Shown here: positions 51,239-58,224 of the stretch, in pieces | Numbering within the stretch: the stretch's first letter is position 1 | How the letters are laid out: each line of letters begins with the position of its first letter | Assembly: GCA_946403085.1 (NCBI GenBank) | Contig: CAMIYM010000009.1 | Coordinates: 1-64,000 of the forward strand | From: an uncultured Clostridia bacterium | Lineage (GTDB): Bacteria > Bacillota > Clostridia > Saccharofermentanales > Saccharofermentanaceae | Direction: 5' to 3' | Length of the DNA: 64,000 nucleotides | Program-made: the position numbers and the translations under genes | Notes under the pieces: generated by a model | Told to the model about the DNA's origin: nothing | What the model saw: the letters and a program-made list of their open reading frames with translations, nothing else | Databases searched by the model: none

Positions 51239-52606
51239 TTATTCACGCTCGCCGATAGGGTGATATTCAACTCTTTCCTGAACACTCTTATATGCAGGAC
51301 GGATGATCTTACCCTTGCCGTTGAGTTCCTCGATCCTGTGAGCTGACCAGCCGGAGATCCTCGCGATCGCGAAGAGGGGAGTGTAGAGCTCCATAGGGAT
51401 TCCAAGCATTGAATATACGAATCCGCTGTAGAAGTCGATGTTTGCCGATACACCCTTATAGATCCTGCGCTCTGCGGCAATGAGTTCAGCTGAGAGCTTT
51501 TCGACTCTTTCATAGAACTCGAATTCCTTTGTGCGTCCTTTCTCGGCTGACAGATCCTTAACATAACGCTTGAAGATCTGGGCTCTTGGATCGGAGATGG
51601 AGTATATCGCATGACCCATACCATAGATAACTCCTGAACGGTCGAATGCGTCCTTATGAAGGATACGCTCCAAGTAAGCAAGGATCTCATCATTATCTTC
51701 CCAGTCGGAGATGCTTCTCTCGAGTTCTTTGAACATCTTTACGACCATGATGTTCGCACCGCCGTGCTTGGGGCCCTTAAGTGAGCTCAGCGCAGCTACT
51801 ACGGAAGCATAAGTGTCAGTGCCGGAACTTGTTACTACGTGAGTCGTAAATGTGGAGTTGTTACCGCCGCCGTGTTCAGCGTGGAGCATGAGCGAGACAT
51901 CCAGGATCTTCGCTTCAAGAGGCGTATATTTGTTGTCAGGTCTTAACATGTAGAGGAAATTCTCTGCAGTGGAAAGATCAGGCCTAGGTCTGTGAACTAC
52001 CAGCGAATCACGGTCAAGGTAATAACGCATTGCGTTGTAACTGTGAACCGCAAGACTCGGGAATATAGAGATAAGCTCAAGAGACTGTCTCAATACATTC
52101 GGAACAGAAATATCTGCTGCCTGGGTATCGTATGCATAGAGGTTAAGGACACCTCTTTGGATGTTGTTCATGAGATCGGAAGACGGCTTCTGCATGATAA
52201 CGTCTCTGAAGAAATTCTTGGGCATCTTTGAACGTGATTCAGCAAGAAGAGCTCTGAAATCTCTAAGTTCCTGCTCATTCGGAAGCTTTCCGAAAAGAAG
52301 GAGATATGTGGTCTCCTCAAAGCCGCAGTGCATATCTTCGGGCTGACCTTTGATCATCTCTTTTACATTGATACCGCGATAGAAAAGTTCACCCGGTGCG
52401 GGCACGGATTTGCCGTCGACGATCTGTGTAGCGTTGACTTCTGAAATCCTTGTAAGTCCTGTAAGAACTCCTTTACCATTAATGTCTCTCAGGCCGCGCT
52501 TGACATCATACTTGGTGTAGAGCTCAGGATCTATGGCATTTCCCTGACAGATCTGCGCAAGGCGCTGTATCTCAGGTGTGATCTTTGAATAGTTATTTGT
52601 TGCCAT
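51239..52606 (-). CDS. gltA: Citrate synthase
   Basis: A 455-residue enzyme that condenses acetyl-CoA and oxaloacetate to citrate. Catalytic residues are visible: His in LMLHAEHGGGNNSTF, His and Arg in GMGHAIYSISDPRA and Asp in SANIDFYSGFVY. The length fits the Clostridia-type with an N-terminal extension. The ATG at 52606 with AAGGAG about 8-9 bases upstream replaces the ATG at 52654, which lies in the promoter. No aconitase or isocitrate dehydrogenase gene is nearby. Confidence 0.95.
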   Translation of the reverse strand: MATNNYSKITPEIQRLAQICQGNAIDPELYTKYDVKRGLRDINGKGVLTGLTRISEVNATQIVDGKSVPAPGELFYRGINVKEMIKGQPEDMHCGFEETTYLLLFGKLPNEQELRDFRALLAESRSKMPKNFFRDVIMQKPSSDLMNNIQRGVLNLYAYDTQAADISVPNVLRQSLELISIFPSLAVHSYNAMRYYLDRDSLVVHRPRPDLSTAENFLYMLRPDNKYTPLEAKILDVSLMLHAEHGGGNNSTFTTHVVTSSGTDTYASVVAALSSLKGPKHGGANIMVVKMFKELERSISDWEDNDEILAYLERILHKDAFDRSGVIYGMGHAIYSISDPRAQIFKRYVKDLSAEKGRTKEFEFYERVEKLSAELIAAERRIYKGVSANIDFYSGFVYSMLGIPMELYTPLFAIARISGWSAHRIEELNGKGKIIRPAYKSVQERVEYHPIGERE

Positions 52607-52635
52607 AAGTCCACTCCTTTCTGAGGCATAGTTTT

Positions 52636-52687
52636 TGTGCGTCAAAAAGCGCACAACGCTAATATTTTAAATGATTGGAGGTGTCAA
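52636..52687 (-). promoter_or_regulatory. gltA promoter and leader palindrome
   Basis: On the minus strand TTGACA (52687-52682), a 17-base spacer and TATTAG (52664-52659). TGTGCG-N8-CGCACA (52636-52655) lies right at the expected start site, a typical repressor position. Confidence 0.6.
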
Positions 52688-52693
52688 TTCAAA

Positions 52694-53398
52694 TCAGATC
52701 AGGTATCCGCCGTTTACTCCGATTATCTGTCCCGTGATGAATGAAGCCTTATCTGACGAGAGATAATAAAGTGTCTCAGCAATCTCTGAAGGCTTGCCGA
52801 GTCTTCCGAGCGGCGTATCTTCGCTGATAACATCTTTTACCTCATCTGAATAGACACTCATCATGTCAGTATCGGTAGCTCCGGGTGATACGGCATTTAC
52901 TCTTATGCCAGACGGACCTAATTCTTTGGCAAGTGCCTTGATGTATGAATCAACTGCACCCTTGCTCGCAGAATACAGGGCTTCGCATGATGCTCCTGTC
53001 TGTCCCCACATGGAAGATACGGCGAGTATGACACCATGCTGCTGTCTTACCATCTGCGGTATGACGGCGTTGGTCAGGTTGAAAAGACCGCCGAAGTTGG
53101 TGTCTATGACATCTCTGTAGTCCTGATATGTGAAGTCCTGAGCAATACCTGATATGGATATCCCCGCATTTGAGATCAGGACATCAACAGGACCGGATGC
53201 TTCTGCAGCAGCCTTTACAATGCTTGTCACCTGTCCGTAATCCTTAACATCGCAGCTGTAGTAATCGACACAGCCTAAAGCGTTCTCAGGCTTTCCCGAG
53301 CGGCTGAGAGATGATACCTTATATCCCTGATTTGCGAAAAGCTCCACGCACGCTTTTCCGATCCCTCTGGTACCTCCTGAGATCAAAAGATGCGGCAT
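52694..53398 (-). CDS. SDR family oxidoreductase, FabG-like
   Basis: A 234-residue SDR resembling 3-oxoacyl-ACP reductase. The cofactor loop is SGGTRGIG (residues 7-14), with SNAG, a catalytic Ser in AVSSMWG, YSASKGA and the ending ITGQIIGVNGGYLI. Substrate not decidable: FabG or another ketone reductase. The ATG at 53398 with a GGGGG-containing ribosome site replaces the upstream ATG at 53443. It runs toward gltA, but gltA has its own promoter beginning within a few bases of this gene's end. Confidence 0.82.
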   Translation of the reverse strand: MPHLLISGGTRGIGKACVELFANQGYKVSSLSRSGKPENALGCVDYYSCDVKDYGQVTSIVKAAAEASGPVDVLISNAGISISGIAQDFTYQDYRDVIDTNFGGLFNLTNAVIPQMVRQQHGVILAVSSMWGQTGASCEALYSASKGAVDSYIKALAKELGPSGIRVNAVSPGATDTDMMSVYSDEVKDVISEDTPLGRLGKPSEIAETLYYLSSDKASFITGQIIGVNGGYLI

Positions 53399-53482
53399 TG
53401 ACTTATCCCCCTTAACATTTAACTGTCTTGAAATATTGTACACGATTCCAAGCCTCCTTGCAGAGATTATGGAAATATCAGT

Positions 53483-53511
53483 TTTACAAGTCAGGCCAAT
53501 ATCTTTATAAT
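53483..53511 (+). promoter_or_regulatory. Promoter of the acidic-tail membrane protein gene
   Basis: TTTACA (53483-53488), 17 bases, TATAAT (53506-53511), about 30 bases before the ATG. Confidence 0.7.
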
Positions 53512-53540
53512 ATCAGGGTTAATTCGGGGAGGATGGTCAT

Positions 53541-54599
53541 ATGTCCAAATCAAAGAATAAGAGCAAAAAGCCTCAGCAGAATGAGATCAGCGAAGAGAAG
53601 GAACTCGATGTGAAGGTCAGTGAGGATACTGAAGAGACTGAGGCTCCTGCTGAAGAAAATATAGAAGATAAGGCTGAGGATAATACCGAAGCGGAAGATA
53701 CTGAAAAGGCTGTAGAGACAGATAACGAAACAGATCCGGAAGATAGCGGATCTGAAGAGGAACCTGCCGAAGAAAAGCCTGAAGAAGAGACTGAAGAAAA
53801 GCCTGAGGAATCAGAGAAAAAGCCTAAGAAAAAGAAAGCCAATAAGAAGTCGGAAAACGAGAAGTTCAGAGAGCTTTCTTTTGCCGAGAAGTGCAGGAAA
53901 GACCCGGTCATTCCGGTAATGCTGATCCTGGCATTTCTTGCTATTATCGTTGCTGCCATTTATTTCTATCTTCCCAATGCGATGACACCTTCAATGGGCA
54001 TGACTCTTGACCAGTTCAGGGAAAGATATCAGCAGGGAGATGTATCCAAGACAATGCTTGAAGGAAGCGGTTCTGATATTACTTTCAGAACACCTTCATA
54101 CGTTAATCCGGATACAGAACCGAGCATCCTCGGTAACAATCAGGTGATCACTGCCAACAGGGCATTTGCAGACTTCTTTACCGGTCCTTTTAAGTATTTC
54201 CATAAGGGCGGAATTGAAGGCGCTACAAGAAAGAGTGATGGCCAGCTTGCTTATGTAAGAGTCTATGTTGAGTATGATGATTTCAACACTGTATGGCTTT
54301 ATTCATCCAATACTCTTGATGCTCTTTATCCTGAACTATCCCAGTTTGAATCCATGGATCTGTCGATGAAGGTAATGAACGAGTTCAACGGCGACAAGAG
54401 ATTCTATGTCAAAGGAGACTACGGCTTCAGAATGGTTGCAATGAAGAAGGAAGATGCAACTTACATCGTTCTTGATTGTGTACCCAAAAAGGCGCTTAAC
54501 GAATCCCAGATCAGAGAAGTCATTGATTCTGCTCCTGCAGCTACAACAGCCGCATCGTCTTCTGCCGCATCTTCAGAGACAACTCCGTCATCTACATAA
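53541..54599 (+). CDS. Single-pass membrane protein with long acidic/lysine-rich cytoplasmic tail
   Basis: A 352-residue protein. Residues 1-110 are low-complexity: about 75 residues dominated by Glu, Asp and Thr, then a Lys-rich block (KKPKKKKANKKSE). One membrane helix follows near residues 122-145 (PVIPVMLILAFLAIIVAAIY), then an extracytoplasmic domain of about 190 residues ending in an Ala/Ser/Thr-rich tail. No family is recognised. GGGGAGG eight bases upstream supports the ATG. Confidence 0.7.
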   Translation: MSKSKNKSKKPQQNEISEEKELDVKVSEDTEETEAPAEENIEDKAEDNTEAEDTEKAVETDNETDPEDSGSEEEPAEEKPEEETEEKPEESEKKPKKKKANKKSENEKFRELSFAEKCRKDPVIPVMLILAFLAIIVAAIYFYLPNAMTPSMGMTLDQFRERYQQGDVSKTMLEGSGSDITFRTPSYVNPDTEPSILGNNQVITANRAFADFFTGPFKYFHKGGIEGATRKSDGQLAYVRVYVEYDDFNTVWLYSSNTLDALYPELSQFESMDLSMKVMNEFNGDKRFYVKGDYGFRMVAMKKEDATYIVLDCVPKKALNESQIREVIDSAPAATTAASSSAASSETTPSST

Positions 54600-54632
54600 G
54601 CGGTCAGCTGATATCGATTACTATTTACAAAC

Positions 54633-54691
54633 CCCCCGTAAGACTTTATTCTTAAACGAGTAGGAATTCGTTTTGAATAGTCATACGGGGG
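54633..54691 (+). promoter_or_regulatory. Long stem-loop hiding the ribosome site of the next gene
   Basis: CCCCCGTA (54633-54640) pairs with TACGGGGG (54684-54691). Inner stems GACT/AGTC, ATTC/GAAT and AAACGA/TCGTTT continue the arm, with small bulges. The GGGGG in the 3' arm is the only ribosome-site-like sequence before the ATG at 54701, so folding would block translation. It could also act as a weak terminator for the upstream gene. Confidence 0.6.
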
Positions 54692-54700
54692 TAATTATTT

Positions 54701-55705
54701 ATGGCTGTTGGCGGACATCATGGGGGAGGTTTCCATTCCGGCGGACATCATAGCGGAGGTTTCCATTCAAGCGGTGGTTTTGGCGGTGGTCATTCCGGCG
54801 GAGGACATTATTACGGTGGCGGTTCCGGTGATTCTGAAATAAGCCTTTTCTTGTGTGTAATTGCCATAGTGATCTATATTTTCTATAAGATTGGCAGTGG
54901 TGAAGTTCCCGGAGTTGATTTTGTCGTTCTGGGAATGTTCATAGCCAGTACTGTTTTCTTTGTGCTCAGTTTTAAAGAGTATGAAAGAACATCTTTGATC
55001 TCTGATATAAAGAAAAACAAAGGTGAGAGGCTCTTCGGACAGCTGTGGAAAGGCTATGCTCCGCCGAAATCCAAGAACGGAAACAACCGTTCTTGGGCGT
55101 TTTCAGATGGTTCATACCGTATTGCATTATTTGATCCTGATTATGGTGATGAGAATCTCAAAAAGGTCAGGGAACTGATCCAAAGAACACCGAAGATCGT
55201 ATGGATGAGTTCATTTGTGTGGCTTATCATCGGCATCGTATGTCTTTTCTCGACATTTTTCTTTTATGAACTGGTCATACCGACTTTTGAGAACATGGTG
55301 ATGACCGATGAGGCATTTGCACTTGTCGATAATCTTGTTTTCTATACTCCGGGATCAATTGCACTGATTTCATCTATCGCGTGTTTTGTTTTCGTTAAGA
55401 TCAGGGACAACCTTCTGTATAAGTGCGCTGTCCGCATAGTTGAAGATAACATAGCTATGGGAGAAAGGATGAAGACCAAGGAAGGAATCGCGGAGATCTT
55501 AAGCAAAAAATGGTACTACAACTACTGTCCTAACTGCGGCGCGCCGGCATCTCCTGCACTCAGAAGCTGTACTTCCTGCGGATCTTCTTTGGAAGTACAT
55601 GGTTTTTCAGATGGTAATACCAGCTCAGTACACCAGATCAAAACTAGCGCAGAAAAAGTGACTGCTGAAGTCAAGGGAGCAAAGGAGGAACCTGATGAAG
55701 CTTGA
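54701..55705 (+). CDS. Gly/His-rich membrane protein with C-terminal zinc ribbon
   Basis: A 334-residue protein. Residues 1-42 are almost only Gly, His and Ser in a GGHHSGGFHS-like pattern, suggesting metal binding. Two membrane helices follow near residues 48-90, a cytoplasmic or surface middle domain, two more helices near 165-230, and a C-terminal zinc ribbon (CPNCG and CTSCG) before a charged tail. Function unknown. Its only ribosome-site-like GGGGG is inside a long hairpin. The stop codon region overlaps the next gene by 11 bases, so the two are translationally coupled. Confidence 0.75.
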   Translation: MAVGGHHGGGFHSGGHHSGGFHSSGGFGGGHSGGGHYYGGGSGDSEISLFLCVIAIVIYIFYKIGSGEVPGVDFVVLGMFIASTVFFVLSFKEYERTSLISDIKKNKGERLFGQLWKGYAPPKSKNGNNRSWAFSDGSYRIALFDPDYGDENLKKVRELIQRTPKIVWMSSFVWLIIGIVCLFSTFFFYELVIPTFENMVMTDEAFALVDNLVFYTPGSIALISSIACFVFVKIRDNLLYKCAVRIVEDNIAMGERMKTKEGIAEILSKKWYYNYCPNCGAPASPALRSCTSCGSSLEVHGFSDGNTSSVHQIKTSAEKVTAEVKGAKEEPDEA

Positions 55706-56138
55706 GAAGTTCTTCAGATATTCATTGGCTATAGGTATTACAGGTGCTGTAATCAACCTGATCCTCTTTGCCACGAACATCTACTATAATCTGGTGATCC
55801 CCATTTTCGAAAAATCGATGGATGACGGTCCGGCGTTTACCTTCATAGACGATCTGACGTTCTATACACCGTTAATCTTTATGGCCTTGTTCCTGGCTTA
55901 TCTTATTGCCGGTCAGGTGTATTTGAAGATACATCGTGAGAAAAAAGAGGACGAGGCGACGGAGAAGCTTATCGATAAGAATGCCGGTATTCAAAAGGCA
56001 TTGGACGATAAGGCAGAATTTCTTAAGCACAAGTATTACACCAACTGTCCGAAATGCGGCGCGGTCAGGGAAGAGAACACTTCCGTATGTTCTTTCTGCG
56101 GAACATCCCTGTTGATCGAAATGAAAAAACGGCAATAA
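55695..56138 (+). CDS. Paralogous zinc-ribbon membrane protein
   Basis: A 147-residue protein with two membrane helices, a charged helical linker and a C-terminal zinc ribbon (CPKCG and CSFCG). The segment NLVIPIFEKSMDDGPAFTF then IDDLTFYTP clearly matches ELVIPTFENMVMTDEAFAL and VDNLVFYTP in the previous protein. It is thus a shortened copy of that protein's second half, likely a partner subunit. AAGGAGG lies 7 bases upstream, within the previous gene. Function unknown. Confidence 0.75.
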   Translation: MKLEKFFRYSLAIGITGAVINLILFATNIYYNLVIPIFEKSMDDGPAFTFIDDLTFYTPLIFMALFLAYLIAGQVYLKIHREKKEDEATEKLIDKNAGIQKALDDKAEFLKHKYYTNCPKCGAVREENTSVCSFCGTSLLIEMKKRQ

Positions 56139-56165
56139 TCCCGTTTTGGGGACAAAATGAAAAAG

Positions 56166-56200
56166 AAAAAAGAGTTCCTGAATCACAGAAACTCCTTTTT
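56166..56200. terminator. Bidirectional terminator
   Basis: GAGTTCCTG (56172-56180) pairs with CAGAAACTC (56186-56194), with an A-run before and TTTTT after. It serves the plus-strand zinc-ribbon genes and the minus-strand tRNA. Confidence 0.8.
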
Positions 56201-56203
56201 AAT

Positions 56204-56278
56204 TGGCAGGGGAGACACGATTTGAACGCGCAACCGGCGGTTTTGGAGACCGCTGCTCTACCGTTGAGCCACTCCCCT
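56204..56278 (-). tRNA. tRNA-Trp (anticodon CCA)
   Basis: On the minus strand, acceptor AGGGGAG pairs with CTCCCCT, and the anticodon stem GCGGT/ACCGC surrounds loop CTCCAAA. The T-loop reads GTTCAAATC. CCA is encoded at the 3' end. Anticodon CCA reads UGG for tryptophan. Confidence 0.95.
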
Positions 56279-56293
56279 AAGTTTGCAACGAAC

Positions 56294-56322
56294 ATTTTAT
56301 TCGTTGGTTTGCACTCTGTCAA
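56294..56322 (-). promoter_or_regulatory. Promoter of tRNA-Trp
   Basis: Minus strand TTGACA (56322-56317), exactly 17 bases, TAAAAT (56299-56294), about 15 bases before the tRNA. Confidence 0.8.
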
Positions 56323-56377
56323 GCGTAATGTTAAGATTGTGTCGTCGTATATATTATTTATATAAGGAGCAAACTCT

Positions 56378-57181
56378 ATGAGATTGGCAGTTATCGGTAC
56401 AGGCAACATGGGAAAGGCCCTTTTGGGCGGATTTGTTAAGGGAGGAGTTATAAGTCCTTCTGATGCCTGGTGCTTTGACGTATATCAGGAAGCATGCAGA
56501 AAGTGCGCTGATGATCTTGGTGTAAATGCAGCATCTTCAGCACAGGAAGCGGTTAAGGATGCGGATTATGTCCTTATGGCAGTTAAGCCTATTCACTTTG
56601 ACGATGCTTTGAAGAGCATTAAGGACAGCTTAAAGCCTGAGGCGATCGTTCTCTCTATTGCAGCCGCAGTCACATGCCAGAGGATCGGCGGTATCCTCGG
56701 CGAGGGAAGAAAGTTCGTAAGGATCATGCCTAACACACCTGCACAGGTCGGTCTTGGCGTTGCTGCCGTATGCCCCGTAGGATTAAGCTCTGACGAATCT
56801 GACTTTGTACTTAAGCTTCTTAATACATGCGGAGAGACGATCCTCTGCGATGAGAATACATTGGATGCCATCGGCTGCGTTTCAGGTACAGGCCCTGCGT
56901 ATGTCATGCTCTTCATTGAGGCAATGGCTGATGCGGCTGTAAGTCTCGGAATCAAGAGAGCAGATGCACTTAAGATCGCTGCCGCAACAGTTGCAGGATC
57001 AGGCAAGCTTGCTCTTGAGACCGGAACACATCCCGCAGTACTGAAGGATATGGTCTGCTCTCCCGGCGGAACGACTATTGCAGGCGTTATGGCACTCGAG
57101 GAGAACGGCTTAAGAAATGCTGTTATCAAGTCCGTTACTGCGGCTTACGATAAAACTCAGGAGATGAAGGGCAACAAGTAA
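56378..57181 (+). CDS. proC: Pyrroline-5-carboxylate reductase
   Basis: A 267-residue NAD(P)H-dependent enzyme, the last step of proline synthesis. The Rossmann loop is GTGNMGKALLGG (residues 7-18), MAVKP marks the cofactor edge, and the family signature MVCSPGGTTIAGV lies near the C-terminus. Length is normal. AAGGAG precedes the ATG by about 10 bases. It is followed after 18 bases by the RNase H gene. Confidence 0.95.
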   Translation: MRLAVIGTGNMGKALLGGFVKGGVISPSDAWCFDVYQEACRKCADDLGVNAASSAQEAVKDADYVLMAVKPIHFDDALKSIKDSLKPEAIVLSIAAAVTCQRIGGILGEGRKFVRIMPNTPAQVGLGVAAVCPVGLSSDESDFVLKLLNTCGETILCDENTLDAIGCVSGTGPAYVMLFIEAMADAAVSLGIKRADALKIAAATVAGSGKLALETGTHPAVLKDMVCSPGGTTIAGVMALEENGLRNAVIKSVTAAYDKTQEMKGNK

Positions 57182-57199
57182 GCCCTTTCCCGGAACTAT

Positions 57200-57664
57200 A
57201 TGGCAGTTATCAATGAGGTCACAATCTATACTGACGGCGCCTGCTCAGGTAATCCCGGCCCCGGCGGCTGGGCTTCTATCCTAATGGCCGGCGGTGCCAG
57301 GAAGGAGCTTTCAGGCGGAGAGAATGACACGACCAATAACCGTATGGAGCTTATGGCGGTAATTGAAGGTCTCCGTGCGCTGAAGCGTCCGTGCAAAGTC
57401 GATATCTATAGTGACAGTGCTTATGTCGTAAATGCTTTCGAGCAGAACTGGATCGGCAAATGGATGAGGAACGGATGGAAGAACAGTGCCAAGGCTGAAG
57501 TTGCCAACAGCGACCTTTGGAAAGAACTTATTGAGCTTACATCCATGCATCAAGTCACTTTTCACAAAGTAAAAGGACATGCAGATAATGAATATAACAA
57601 CCGCTGTGACGAACTTGCTGTGGCAGAGTGGAAGAAGATCAGCGAAGGTAAAGGAAAGAACTGA
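57200..57664 (+). CDS. rnhA: Ribonuclease HI
   Basis: A 154-residue enzyme that cuts RNA in RNA-DNA hybrids. The catalytic acids are D12 (YTDGACSGNPGPGGW), E50 (RMELMAV) and D72 (YSDSAYVV), plus the Asp of NRCDELA; the His of KGHADNE is present. The basic-protrusion segment (GWKNSAKAEV) is intact. No good ribosome site precedes the ATG, so translation may depend on proC. The stop overlaps the next start as TGATG. Confidence 0.95.
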   Translation: MAVINEVTIYTDGACSGNPGPGGWASILMAGGARKELSGGENDTTNNRMELMAVIEGLRALKRPCKVDIYSDSAYVVNAFEQNWIGKWMRNGWKNSAKAEVANSDLWKELIELTSMHQVTFHKVKGHADNEYNNRCDELAVAEWKKISEGKGKN

Positions 57665-58224
57665 TGGGAAAGATCAATTGCAGTGATGATATGCTTTTCG
57701 AGAAGACCATATCTTCAAAGACTGTATTCGAAGGCAGAGTCTTCGATGTGGATATAAAGGACATACTTACACCTGAGGGAAGGAAGAGCACCAGAGAGAT
57801 CGTAAAGCATCCGGGCGGAGCTTGCATCCTTCCTATTGATGAAGAAGGCAACTGCTACCTCGTAAAGCAGTTCAGAAGCCCGTTTGAGAAGGTTATGCTT
57901 GAAGCTCCCGCGGGCAAGATCGAAAAGGGTGAGGAACCTTTTGATTGTGTCTCAAGAGAGATCACTGAAGAGACAGGCTTTGTAGCCGGGAATATCGAGT
58001 GTGTAGGATCAGTTGCCGCAACACCCGGATATTGCAGTGAAGTGATAACCCTTTATATCGGAACTGAACTTGAGACAGGTGATGCCAATCCCGATCAGAA
58101 CGAATATATCGCTACTGTAAAGATGCCTCTAAAAAAGGCTCTCGAGATGGCTGATAACGGTGAGATCAAAGACGCCAAGACAATGGTGTTGTTATATAAG
58201 GCAGCCAGGAGGTTAGGAATTTGA
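57664..58224 (+). CDS. nudF: ADP-ribose pyrophosphatase (Nudix hydrolase)
   Basis: A 186-residue Nudix hydrolase, most like ADP-ribose pyrophosphatases. The Nudix box is complete, with the pattern G-x5-E-x7-REIT-EE-TGF. The upstream VKQFRSPFEKVMLEAPAGK and a Pro-containing YCSEVITLYI segment are typical of the NudF/ADPRase branch. Role: hydrolysis of ADP-ribose and related nucleotide sugars. Translation is coupled to rnhA by a one-base overlap and to ftsK by a four-base overlap. Confidence 0.9.
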   Translation: MGKINCSDDMLFEKTISSKTVFEGRVFDVDIKDILTPEGRKSTREIVKHPGGACILPIDEEGNCYLVKQFRSPFEKVMLEAPAGKIEKGEEPFDCVSREITEETGFVAGNIECVGSVAATPGYCSEVITLYIGTELETGDANPDQNEYIATVKMPLKKALEMADNGEIKDAKTMVLLYKAARRLGI

